From the NCBI GenBank assembly GCA_043746815.1, contig JAYTQG010000226.1, positions 3,368 to 67,367 on the forward strand: DNA of 64,000 bases, given 5' to 3'. The notes beneath the pieces are model-generated. The model saw nothing but the letters and a program-made list of their open reading frames with translations. It had not been told where the DNA came from and searched no databases. Position numbers and translations under genes: made by a program. The stretch comes from JAYTQG01 sp043746815. Its GTDB lineage: Bacteria; Actinomycetota; Thermoleophilia; Miltoncostaeales; Miltoncostaeaceae. Of this stretch, positions 7,257-15,520 are shown piece after piece; position 1 is the stretch's first letter, and every line of letters starts with the position of its first letter.

Positions 7257-9100
7257 GCGAGCAACCGCACACGGAGGCGACCTACTACCAGATGGGTCGC
7301 ACCAAGCAACGCCGGTGGCCCTGGGTTGCGGCTGCCTCCCTCTGGCTTGCGGGTGGGGCAGTGGGCGGGGCCGTGTTTTCGGGGATTTTGAAGGCCGACA
7401 AGACGCGCGAGGCGACCCTCGACGTTGGACCGTCGGCGGTCGCGGCTCAGCAAGCCCTTGACCCAGAAGTCCCGGATCAGCCCATCAACATTCTCTTGAT
7501 CGGGTCCGACAAGCGCAGCGGCAAAGAGGCAGCGAAGACGGGCTTGAGTGATTCGATCATTCTCGTCAAGCTGGATTTCAAGCGCGATTTCGTCTCGATG
7601 CTCTCGTTCCAGCGTGATCTGTGGGTCCACATCCCTGGCCATGGAAACAGCAAGATCAATGCCGCGTACCAGCTTGGCGGAGTGAAGCTCGTCAAAGAGA
7701 CCGTCAAGGAACTGACCGGCCAGCCGATCAACCAGTACGTCAACCTCGACTTCCAGGGCTTCCGAAACCTGGTGAAGGCCGTTGGTGGGGTCTATGTGGA
7801 TGTCGATCGCCGCTACTACCATCGCAACGGTCCGGGAGACTGCCCAGGCGGCAAGAACTGCTACTCGGAGCTCGACATCCAGCCGGGATATCAACGCCTG
7901 AATGGTGTCGATGCGCTCGCCTTCGCCCGCTACCGCCACGACGACAGCGATAACAACCGTGTGATCCGGCAGCAGCTCTTTTTGTCCGAGCTGAAGCGTC
8001 AGGTAAAGGACAACGTCCTCGATACCCCATCGTTCATCGACGCCCTGGCCGACAAGAAGGGCCTCACACACAGCTTTAAGTCGACGAGCAAGTTCCTGGA
8101 CATCGTGAGGTTTGCGATCGGCATCGACAAGTCGCGGATCAGTCGAGGCTACGTCAGCGGGACCTCGGGTTCCGTTGGGGCGGCGGCGGTCCAGCTCCAG
8201 GTAACCGGAGAGGTCGCCCAGAAAGTCGCCGAGTGGCAGCGGCCCGCCTTTGTCGTCGGCCCTGCCGAGCGAAGGATCGCACCAAGTGCCGTCCGGGTCG
8301 CGGTTCTGAATGGTGGCGGACGTCTCTTGGGTGCCGATGATCTGGCCGCTGCGTTGCAGGCTCAGGGCTATCAGGCGTTCGTCGTCGGGAATACGCCCCA
8401 ATCGAACTATGCCGACAGTGCCGTCTTCTATGCGTCGAATCGAGAAGACGCAGGCCGGCAGGTTCGCGAGCTGTTGGGCCCGCGGGCATCGGTGGCGCCA
8501 CGCAGCCGCGACCAGGTGAACCCGCTGACGAAGCAAGCCGACATCATTGTCGTTGCGGGCGCAAACTTTCGCGCGCTTACCGTGCCCAAAGTCGCGAACA
8601 CACGGCAGGTCAAACGGCGTGCGGACACGGTATCGACGCTCGCACTCGTGTCTGCGTTCCGCTCGACCAAGGCACGGACAGGACTCGCCGTGCTCGTCCC
8701 GACCAAAGTTGCTCGCGAGTCACGGGTTCGCACAATTCGCGAATACCGGGTCGACGGGACGCGGCCAGCGCTCAAGGTGGTCTTCGAGTCCGGCTATCGG
8801 AAGTACTGGTCGATTGAGCAGCTGAAGTGGAAGAATCCGCCGATTTTGAAGGGCTTCACCAAGCACATTCGGAAGTGTCATACCGACCTCACGACCTTCT
8901 ACGACGGCAAGAATATGATGCGCCTCGCGTGGCAGCGTGGGGACACCACCTATTGGGTTTCTAACAGCCTTGACTACGCCCTGACCTCGGAAACGATGTA
9001 CGACATCGCCTGCAACATGCGGCCGGTCAACCGGGCTTCGTTGCCGAAGGGCACTGTGGATACCAAACTGTCGATCCGGACCTCTGGCGACACGCCTTAA
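7253..9100 (+). CDS. LytR-CpsA-Psr family glycopolymer ligase with long C-terminal extension
   Basis: LCP enzymes transfer undecaprenyl-linked teichoic acid, arabinogalactan or capsule polymers to murein outside the cell. The 615-residue product has a cytoplasmic N-terminus, one membrane segment at about 24-44, and the LCP domain from about 75 to 260 with the expected conserved Arg/Asp residues (SFQRDLWV, KINAAY, ALAFARYRHDDSDNNRVIRQQ). A LytR_C domain begins near 345 (VRVAVLNGGGRLLGADDLA). Beyond about residue 440 there is a further region of roughly 170 residues that I do not recognise, with two cysteines (KCHTD and DIACNM). The following ugd and nucleotidyltransferase genes support a role in surface polymer assembly. 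Confidence 0.88.
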   Translation: MSEQPHTEATYYQMGRTKQRRWPWVAAASLWLAGGAVGGAVFSGILKADKTREATLDVGPSAVAAQQALDPEVPDQPINILLIGSDKRSGKEAAKTGLSDSIILVKLDFKRDFVSMLSFQRDLWVHIPGHGNSKINAAYQLGGVKLVKETVKELTGQPINQYVNLDFQGFRNLVKAVGGVYVDVDRRYYHRNGPGDCPGGKNCYSELDIQPGYQRLNGVDALAFARYRHDDSDNNRVIRQQLFLSELKRQVKDNVLDTPSFIDALADKKGLTHSFKSTSKFLDIVRFAIGIDKSRISRGYVSGTSGSVGAAAVQLQVTGEVAQKVAEWQRPAFVVGPAERRIAPSAVRVAVLNGGGRLLGADDLAAALQAQGYQAFVVGNTPQSNYADSAVFYASNREDAGRQVRELLGPRASVAPRSRDQVNPLTKQADIIVVAGANFRALTVPKVANTRQVKRRADTVSTLALVSAFRSTKARTGLAVLVPTKVARESRVRTIREYRVDGTRPALKVVFESGYRKYWSIEQLKWKNPPILKGFTKHIRKCHTDLTTFYDGKNMMRLAWQRGDTTYWVSNSLDYALTSETMYDIACNMRPVNRASLPKGTVDTKLSIRTSGDTP

Positions 9101-9114
9101 TCAGGAGCTTGTGG

Positions 9115-10422
9115 ATGGAACGAATCGGCGTCATCGGTGCCGGATATGTCGGGCTGGTCACGGGCGCATGCCTGGCGTCCCTCGGGCATCACGTCACGCT
9201 CCGTGACATCGACCCCGCCAAAATCGAGACCCTGAACAACGGGGGAGTCCCCATTTTTGAGCCCGGACTCGCGGAACTGATTGCCGAACACCGCGACCGG
9301 ATTGCGTTCACGCTGAGCCTCGAGGAGATGCTCGCCGACTCGGAGATCTGTTTCGTCGCCGTTGACACGCCCCCGACCTATTCGGGTGACGCGGATCTAT
9401 CGCGGGTGATGACCGTCGTCCAAGAACTCGAGCGGGCGGGCGCCACCGATCGCCACGTCATCGTCATGAAAAGCACCGTGCCGATCGGGACCGGCGCGCG
9501 CGTTCGCGCGGAATTGGATGCTCGTGGCTTGTCGCATGTCGGCTACTGCTCAAACCCGGAGTTCCTGAAAGAGGGGGTTGCGATCCCCGACTTCCTGAAA
9601 CCGGACCGCGTGGTTGTTGGCTCGCACACACCGGAAGCGGGCGACCGTGTTGCCGCCCTCTACGAACCGCTTGGATCGCCGATCGTCCGAACCAGCGTGC
9701 CCAGCGCCGAGATGATCAAGTACGCGTCGAATGCCTTCCTCGCGACGAAGATCAGCTTCATCAACGAGATCGCGAATGTATGCGAGGAGGTCGGCGCGGA
9801 CGTGACGGTGGTCGCTGAGGGTATGGGTCTCGACCGGCGCATCGGACGTGACTTCCTGAAGGCGGGCGTCGGCTACGGTGGAAGTTGCTTCCCAAAGGAT
9901 GTCGCCGCCTTGAAGCAGCTTGCCGGAAACAGCGGGTATCACTTTCAGTTGTTGAATGCCGTGATCGAAGTGAACGAGCTTCAGAAGCGTCGAGTTATCG
10001 GCAAACTGAAGCGGCACCTCGGTTCTCTTGAAGGGGCCGAGATCGCGCTGCTCGGGTTGGCGTTCAAACCCGGTACGGACGACACGCGCGAGGCGTCCAG
10101 CCTCGTCATCGCCGCGCGGCTCCTCGCCGAGGGCGCGAGCGTGCGCGTCTACGACCCAATTGCGATCGACTCCGCGCGCGCACGCCTTGGGGGGGTGACC
10201 TTTGCCGAGAGCGCAGGCGCAGCTCTCGCTGGGGCGGACGCCGCCGTGCTTGTCACTGACTGGCCGGAAATTCTGGCGCTTGACTGGTCCGCTCTCGCGG
10301 GAGCGATGCGGCGGACCGTGATGATTGACGGCCGCAATGCACTCGACGAGCACGAGATGCGGGCCTCGGGCTTCACGTACGAAGGATTCGGCCGGGCAAT
10401 CCCAACCCAGGAGTCCATCTAG
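9115..10422 (+). CDS. ugd: UDP-glucose 6-dehydrogenase
   Basis: Oxidises UDP-glucose to UDP-glucuronate with two NAD+. The 435-residue product opens with the Rossmann motif GVIGAGYVGLVTG, has the UDPGDH signature near the middle (EMIKYASNAFLATKISFINE) and the catalytic cysteine Cys258 in GYGGSCFPKD. An in-frame TTG exists two codons upstream, but AGGAG at 9103-9107 is ideally spaced for the ATG at 9115. The stop shares one base with the GTG of the next gene (TAGTG). The product probably feeds the polymer handled by the upstream LCP protein. Annotations as ugd or tuaD are both used in the family. Confidence 0.95.
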   Translation: MERIGVIGAGYVGLVTGACLASLGHHVTLRDIDPAKIETLNNGGVPIFEPGLAELIAEHRDRIAFTLSLEEMLADSEICFVAVDTPPTYSGDADLSRVMTVVQELERAGATDRHVIVMKSTVPIGTGARVRAELDARGLSHVGYCSNPEFLKEGVAIPDFLKPDRVVVGSHTPEAGDRVAALYEPLGSPIVRTSVPSAEMIKYASNAFLATKISFINEIANVCEEVGADVTVVAEGMGLDRRIGRDFLKAGVGYGGSCFPKDVAALKQLAGNSGYHFQLLNAVIEVNELQKRRVIGKLKRHLGSLEGAEIALLGLAFKPGTDDTREASSLVIAARLLAEGASVRVYDPIAIDSARARLGGVTFAESAGAALAGADAAVLVTDWPEILALDWSALAGAMRRTVMIDGRNALDEHEMRASGFTYEGFGRAIPTQESI

Positions 10423-11492
10423 TGGTCGCCGTGCTCCTGGTCGGTGGGGAGGGTCGCCGTCTGCGCCCTCTCACCGACACACGTCCGAAGCCGATGATGG
10501 CGCTCGTTGACCGACCATTCATCCAACACCAACTGGACCACCTGCGGCGGTTCGGCATCCAGGATGTCGTGTTTTCATGCGGGTACCTGCCAGATCAGGT
10601 TGTCGACTACTTTGGCGATGGATCAGCCCTCGGAATGCGACTGACCTACGTCGTCGATCCATTCCCGCTCGGTACCGCGGGGGCCATCAAGAATGCGGAG
10701 CCGCACCTCGGGAGCGGGGACTTCCTCGTCCTGAATGGCGACATCCTGACGGACCTCGACCTCGCCGAGCTCCAAGCCGCCCACGGGATATCGGGGGCCT
10801 CAGGAACCATCGCCCTGACGCCGGTGGAGGACCCCTCCGCGTTCGGTCTCGTGCGCCTGCATCCCGATCGGTCGGTTGACGCCTTTCTCGAAAAGCCTGC
10901 TCGCGAGGATCTCCTCCCGGGCGAGCCGTTCAACATCAACGCTGGTACGTACCTGATGAGCCGCGATGTTCTGGCGGAGATCCCCGACGGCGTGATGTGC
11001 TCGATCGAACGCGACATCTTCCCGAAGATCGCGGCGGCCGGCCGACTTTTTGGCCACCCAAACAACGCCTACTGGCGTGACATCGGAACACACCGTTCGT
11101 ATCTGGACGCTCACCTTGACGTCCTTACGGGACGTGTTCGAACCGAGTCCCCCACCGGAGTGCGGTACCTCGGGGTCGGGGCGATTGTCGCGCCGGGGGC
11201 CGAGGTATCCGGGGGTAGCTCAATCGGTGCCGGAGCGAGCGTCGGTCCTGGCGCCTGCGTGACGGGGAGTGTCATCGGCGACGGAGTGAAGGTGGCGCGC
11301 GGTGCCCGTGTGGATGGGGCCATCGTAGGTGCGGGGGCCCGCATCGACGACGGGGCGAACATCGGGCCGGGCGTCGTTGTTGGCGACGGTGCACGCGTGG
11401 GTGGGGGGAGTTCGCTGGTGGGGACAGTCCTCGTCGACACTCACGCTCACCTGCAGCCGGGAACCCAACGTGATGGGTCTCAGCCCGCTTAA
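10422..11492 (+). CDS. Sugar-phosphate nucleotidyltransferase with left-handed beta-helix
   Basis: A 356-residue NDP-sugar pyrophosphorylase. The signature GGEGRRLRPLTDTRPKPM at residues 8-25 binds the nucleotide and Mg2+. The metal Asp is in NGDILTD and the substrate segment is FLEKPAR. Residues about 245-345 are a run of hexapeptide repeats (GAIVAPGAEVSGGSSIGAGA and so on) forming a left-handed beta-helix. Family members make GDP-mannose, dTDP-glucose or UDP-glucose. The adjacent mannose-isomerase-type cupin favours mannose-1-phosphate guanylyltransferase, but this is an inference. The GTG start overlaps the ugd stop. Confidence 0.85.
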   Translation: MVAVLLVGGEGRRLRPLTDTRPKPMMALVDRPFIQHQLDHLRRFGIQDVVFSCGYLPDQVVDYFGDGSALGMRLTYVVDPFPLGTAGAIKNAEPHLGSGDFLVLNGDILTDLDLAELQAAHGISGASGTIALTPVEDPSAFGLVRLHPDRSVDAFLEKPAREDLLPGEPFNINAGTYLMSRDVLAEIPDGVMCSIERDIFPKIAAAGRLFGHPNNAYWRDIGTHRSYLDAHLDVLTGRVRTESPTGVRYLGVGAIVAPGAEVSGGSSIGAGASVGPGACVTGSVIGDGVKVARGARVDGAIVGAGARIDDGANIGPGVVVGDGARVGGGSSLVGTVLVDTHAHLQPGTQRDGSQPA

Positions 11493-11665
11493 GTGCGAGA
11501 ATTCCTGCGAAATGCCTTCGCCGATGTCGCGATGGAACGTACCCCTCAAGTTGGACGCTCTTGCTGCCGATGTCGCGCGCATGACTTCTCCCTCACGCCT
11601 TCGCCGAGCAGTTCTGTGGTGCGCACGTCGCCGTATTCGCCCGCACTATCGATAGGGACTGACCT

Positions 11666-12049
11666 GTGAGCACCCCCGCGAATGAGGAACTCCCCCGGCG
11701 CGTCCCAAAGCCGTGGGGACACGAACTGTGGTGGGCAAAGACCGACCGTTATGCGGGCAAGCTGCTCTTCGTCAAAGCTGGTCAGCGGCTTTCGCTGCAG
11801 TTCCACAACCAGAAGGATGAGACAAGCTTCCTGTTCTCGGGCCGTCTGCTGCTCACAAAGGGTCCCTCCGCGGATGCCCTGGTGACCGAGGAACTGCTGC
11901 CCGGCGCCGCGTGGCGCAACCGGCCCGGCGAGATCCACACGATCGAAGCGATCGTCGATTCAGAAGTCTTTGAGGTCTCGACGCCGGAACTCGACGACGT
12001 TGTGCGCCTGGATGACCGCTACGGCCGGGAAGGTACCAACGCGCCCTGA
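11666..12049 (+). CDS. Cupin, type II mannose-6-phosphate isomerase-like
   Basis: A single-domain cupin of 127 residues resembling the C-terminal isomerase half of bifunctional GMP-PMI enzymes (PKPWGHELWW at 14-23, then the metal-binding QFHNQKDETS near 51-60 and the late RPGEIHTIEA). It probably interconverts fructose-6-phosphate and mannose-6-phosphate to supply the nucleotidyltransferase upstream. The gap of 173 bp before it holds no gene. GTG is preceded by AGGGA at about 8 bp. Its last 31 bp overlap the end of the convergent DUF4015 gene. Confidence 0.75.
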   Translation: MSTPANEELPRRVPKPWGHELWWAKTDRYAGKLLFVKAGQRLSLQFHNQKDETSFLFSGRLLLTKGPSADALVTEELLPGAAWRNRPGEIHTIEAIVDSEVFEVSTPELDDVVRLDDRYGREGTNAP

Positions 12050-13830
12050 TCGGCCGTCGTATCGGTCGCTGTCGCCGCCGCCGCCGCCGCGGCCGCATCC
12101 GTCGTCGACTGGTCGCTGGGACTCGTGTCGGGGACAGCTGCTGCCGATCCCGCGGCGTTGTCCAGCGCGGAGAACGGGTACTGCACCTCGGCATTCCAGA
12201 GGAGAAACTCGTTGACGCCGAGCTTGCGGGCAGCGTCGATCTGGGCCCGAATCTGCTCGGGACCGTAGGGGACACCGCCCGAATATGCCTGTAGCCACGG
12301 CACCGGGCGCGCCCCGTTGCCCTTCATCTTGTCGAGGAAGTCACGCAGCGAGCGCCGGATGATGTCCTGTGGCTGGCGTTCGGGATCGGCGACCTGATAC
12401 TCGCCGCGACCCCACACCGATGGGTACAGCATGGGCGCGACGACGTCGAGGTAGCGTGACATCCGGTTGACGTCCTGCGCGATCTGATCGGGGCGACTGG
12501 CGGCGATCCCAAAGACAGATGCCCCGACGAGCGTTCCGTAGGGCTTAAAGCGGGCCTGGGTCTCGGCCAAGAAACGGATCACCTCATCCGTCGGCGAACT
12601 GGTGCCGATCCCCGGAAATCGCATGGTCTCGATTGGACCGTCTGGGCGGCGAACGTAGTCAAACAGCACCTCGTCAATGCCTGACTTGGCGGCCTCGACA
12701 GCGATGTCCGTGTTGTACGACCGAACGGCAGCGTTTGCGACATTCGTAAAGCCAGCGTTGGCAGAAAAGGGGAGACCGTTCGGGCCCTGGATCACACGGT
12801 CGTGGTGCCCGGCCGCCCATGCGGCCTTCGCATAGGCCGGGTCTTTGAACACGACCAGGCGTCCGACGACGGATGCGCCGTGCGAGTGAATTTCGCGAAT
12901 GGCGTCCTTCAGCACATACTGCGGCGAAACAGCCCCGATGCGGAGTGCTTCCGGAACCTTGGAGTCATAACCAACGGTTCCGCGCTCGTCTTTCAGGTCC
13001 AGCTCGATGGCAGTGAGGGCTCCACGGTCGATTTGCGCGAACATCTCGCGCCGAATGATCGGGCTATGCCAGGCGATGGCCGAAACGTGGACGGCGCGAA
13101 CCGGACGTTTGGGACCACGTGGGACGACGTTGATCGTGACCGGAAGCGTCGTGGCGTTTCCGGCCTGGTCAATCGCCCGAATGGTGGGTGGGGCGATTGG
13201 TGGCTCCGCCAGCGCAAATCGGAAGTGCCCATCGCTTACCGCGACGGGCTGGGCGTCAACCGCCAGGCGCACGCGCTCGTCGACGTCTCCGGAAATGACG
13301 ACGGGTCGTCCGCGCACGTTCCCGTCTTCGCCAGCGGTGATGTTGACCGTTGGCTGTGTCGTATCGATAGTGAACCGCCACGAATGACGGATCGGCCACG
13401 GGATCGGGCTCTGCCCGACGGTGAGATCAACTTCGTGGGAGCCCTCATGGAGGGTGCTTGCGTTTAGTACCAGGTCGCCGTTGTCAGTCCGCGCCTGCTC
13501 GGTGACGTCGCCGCCGTCCAGCGTCAGCGTCGCCGAGTCCAACGAGCGTGCGTTCGACGAATGGGCGCGAATCACCAGCTTTCCGATACTCGCGGGACCG
13601 ATGATCGCACCGTCTGCTGGGCCGCTTGTGGAAAGTTGTGGTCCCGCACTTCGCAGACCGAACCCCGCGATCAGTCCCGTTGCCATGCATCCGGCGCACA
13701 AGGCAACTAATTGTGACTGCCGGGCAGTGCCCAGACGATTGCGGAATGTCAAAGCATCCCCAGCGAGTGTCCGCTGGCGTCGGGCCCGGCGGGATTGCCC
13801 GGGCGGTTCTGGGGAATGCGGGTTCGTCAT
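12019..13830 (-). CDS. DUF4015/COG1306 putative glycoside hydrolase, membrane-anchored
   Basis: A 603-residue protein with a basic N-terminus (RRARRQR), one membrane segment at about 40-60, two Ig-like beta domains (residues about 70-240; the phrase IRAIDQAGNATTLPVTI is typical of bacterial Ig modules) and a TIM-barrel domain from about 243 to 545 resembling the DUF4015 group of putative polysaccharide hydrolases (RAVHVSAIAWHSP, ELDLKDERGTVGY, IDEVLFDYVRRPDG, VVAPMLYPSVW). It faces the cell exterior and probably acts on surface glycans. The C-terminal tail is low-complexity, including a run of eight or nine alanines encoded by a GCC repeat. Confidence 0.8.
   Translation of the reverse strand: MTNPHSPEPPGQSRRARRQRTLAGDALTFRNRLGTARQSQLVALCAGCMATGLIAGFGLRSAGPQLSTSGPADGAIIGPASIGKLVIRAHSSNARSLDSATLTLDGGDVTEQARTDNGDLVLNASTLHEGSHEVDLTVGQSPIPWPIRHSWRFTIDTTQPTVNITAGEDGNVRGRPVVISGDVDERVRLAVDAQPVAVSDGHFRFALAEPPIAPPTIRAIDQAGNATTLPVTINVVPRGPKRPVRAVHVSAIAWHSPIIRREMFAQIDRGALTAIELDLKDERGTVGYDSKVPEALRIGAVSPQYVLKDAIREIHSHGASVVGRLVVFKDPAYAKAAWAAGHHDRVIQGPNGLPFSANAGFTNVANAAVRSYNTDIAVEAAKSGIDEVLFDYVRRPDGPIETMRFPGIGTSSPTDEVIRFLAETQARFKPYGTLVGASVFGIAASRPDQIAQDVNRMSRYLDVVAPMLYPSVWGRGEYQVADPERQPQDIIRRSLRDFLDKMKGNGARPVPWLQAYSGGVPYGPEQIRAQIDAARKLGVNEFLLWNAEVQYPFSALDNAAGSAAAVPDTSPSDQSTTDAAAAAAAATATDTTADQGALVPSRP
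12074..12096. repeat. (GCC)n trinucleotide microsatellite in the DUF4015 gene
   Basis: Five or more consecutive gcc units followed by a gcg gcc gc variant. On the minus strand this encodes a poly-alanine run near the protein's C-terminus. The length may vary by slippage without breaking the frame. Confidence 0.7.
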
Positions 13831-13917
13831 GAAAGCAGTCCGCGCGCCCTTGAGGACCCGCGGCTTTGTAGCGTACCGGGCGGTGAGGCTTCCGTGTCCG
13901 GATACGTCCGAGAAGGC

Positions 13918-15177
13918 TCAGTCGACGGCGATGGCCGTCTGGTCGAGTACACGCTGGAGGGCATCAACGCAGGCCTGGGCGGCCGCCTGCGGGTACTGCT
14001 GCCTCAGCAATTCGAAGGTGTCCCCCGGCGCGCCGTCGACTGCAACCAGCGCCGCAAATGAATCGGCGATCATCACGATCGTGCGCTCAATCGGCGGATC
14101 CGACTTGTCAGCCCCAAGTGCGGCAATCCAGTTCGCTTCATCCGGGAAGCCGACGTTGACGATAAGGCGGTGGCCGAGGGAATCCGACTCACGATCGCCT
14201 GGGTCGGAGATCCGAGCCATGTTTGCCAGCAGCCCCGCGAGACGAATCCGGGCAACACGGAGCGGATCCAGGCCCAACTCCCGTGCGATCATTGCGCACA
14301 GTTCAGCGACGCGCTCTGAGTGGCCTTCGCCGATCCCGAGAAGTTCGTCAGCAGTCTTGCCAAGTGCTCCGGCGATGACGACGGAGGCATCGCCGCGTCG
14401 GTCGACATAGCCCGCTGTCTCGTCACGGTGGGTGGGGTCGAGGTCGTCAGAGTAGATGAGTGCTCCGCGGCGACTGTGCTTCGCGGCGATCAGGGCAAGG
14501 TCGGCATGGCGGATCAGCTCTTCGGGGTCCTGTTCGCGGGACTCTGCGATGCCCGCGGACGCGCTGACACGTGGCTCCACACCAAGTGCCCGAAGATTGC
14601 CCTGCAGGCGCTGGGAAAAGCCGAACGCCCCCCACGTCGGCTCCTTCAACAAGATGACCGCAAACTCGTCGCCACCGACGCGGTACGCCCGGTCGCCAGC
14701 ACGCATCGTGTCGCCAAGGACGCCCGCCAGCTGGCGAATCATGTCGTCGCCCGCTTTGTGGCCCAGGGTGTCGTTGGCGCGCTTCAGTCCGTCCATGTCA
14801 AGCATGACCAGGCTCAGCGGTTTGCGCCGCGGATCCTTGTTGGCGACCTCGCTCGCGAGATCCTCCTGGAACGCTCGGTGGTTTCCGAGCGACGTCAGAC
14901 TGTCGGTACGGGCGGCCTGCTCCAACCTGGTCATTCCATCGACGTCACCCTCACGGATGGTACGTCGCATGGTGAGCGCCAACGAAATCCCGGCGGTCGC
15001 GGCAATTGTTGTCACAGCCAGCAAGAACGCGCTTACCGACCGAGATGCGTCGGTCAAGGCGCCGACGGTCGCAACGATGGCCAGGAAGGCGACGAATCCA
15101 CCGACTGCCACGACCGATGCTGATGAAACCCGTTGTTCCGACAATTCGCCAGGGACTCCCTCGGGGGACGTTCTCAA
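13918..15177 (-). CDS. Diguanylate cyclase (GGDEF) with degenerate HD-type C-terminal domain
   Basis: A 419-residue signalling protein. Two membrane segments (about 18-42 and 48-70) are followed by a GGDEF domain with the intact active site at residues 168-172 and an RxxD inhibitory site at 159-162 (RAGD), so it should make cyclic di-GMP. Residues about 262-419 align with HD or HD-GYP domains (GHSERVAELCAMIARELGLD), but the HD pair is replaced by Ala318-Asn319 (GLLANMARI), so phosphodiesterase activity is unlikely. The TTG start is the only initiator codon I can see that keeps the N-terminus and it has no good ribosome site, so the true start is uncertain. Confidence 0.85.
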   Translation of the reverse strand: MRTSPEGVPGELSEQRVSSASVVAVGGFVAFLAIVATVGALTDASRSVSAFLLAVTTIAATAGISLALTMRRTIREGDVDGMTRLEQAARTDSLTSLGNHRAFQEDLASEVANKDPRRKPLSLVMLDMDGLKRANDTLGHKAGDDMIRQLAGVLGDTMRAGDRAYRVGGDEFAVILLKEPTWGAFGFSQRLQGNLRALGVEPRVSASAGIAESREQDPEELIRHADLALIAAKHSRRGALIYSDDLDPTHRDETAGYVDRRGDASVVIAGALGKTADELLGIGEGHSERVAELCAMIARELGLDPLRVARIRLAGLLANMARISDPGDRESDSLGHRLIVNVGFPDEANWIAALGADKSDPPIERTIVMIADSFAALVAVDGAPGDTFELLRQQYPQAAAQACVDALQRVLDQTAIAVD

Positions 15178-15249
15178 AGGCCATCGGCACTGTCCGGTCG
15201 TTGCATGAGGCGGTTGGGCGCTCAGTCAGGAGGATCGACGACGGCAGGG

Positions 15250-15477
15250 TCAACGCGCTTGCTCGACCGCCAACACTTCGGCCGCGGGTGCGGGGCGGCG
15301 TGAAGGGGGCTCAAGTCGGGCGGTCGCGTCGAGCCACTGCACCATCGTCGGACGGGTCGCGGCGACGCGCAGCTCGTCGAGAAGGTAGTTGGAGAGTGAT
15401 TTCCCTGCGAGTGCGGCGCGCGACTTGAGTTCCTGCCGGAGATCGTCGGGAACGTTGCGAATCTGAAGCGTTGACAT
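15250..15477 (-). CDS. Ribbon-helix-helix antitoxin of FitA/VapB type, no partner toxin
   Basis: A 75-residue protein. The sequence STLQIRNVPDDLRQELKSRA then AGKSLSNYLLDELR is a classic FitA/VapB ribbon-helix-helix domain, and the tail (PTMVQWLDATARL) matches the toxin-binding region of that family. A PIN toxin should begin at or just after the stop codon, but the following 70 bp before the GGDEF gene contains none. A short in-frame stretch reading AVVDPPD after the antitoxin is reminiscent of a PIN start, too little to prove a remnant. TAGTCT 7 bp upstream of the ATG predicts a leaderless mRNA. Confidence 0.8.
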   Translation of the reverse strand: MSTLQIRNVPDDLRQELKSRAALAGKSLSNYLLDELRVAATRPTMVQWLDATARLEPPSRRPAPAAEVLAVEQAR

Positions 15478-15484
15478 GCACTTG

Positions 15485-15490
15485 AGACTA
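15485..15490 (-). promoter_or_regulatory. -10 hexamer TAGTCT of the FitA-like antitoxin gene
   Basis: On the minus strand TAGTCT is followed by CAAGTGC and the ATG start. No ribosome site lies in between. Confidence 0.45.
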
Positions 15491-15520
15491 ATGCACGCAC
15501 ATCACATGTCCACCCCACCG

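Noticed and set aside
11150..11200. tRNA-like GTTCGAA sequence
   Set aside because: It is in the coding region of the nucleotidyltransferase and has no cloverleaf around it.
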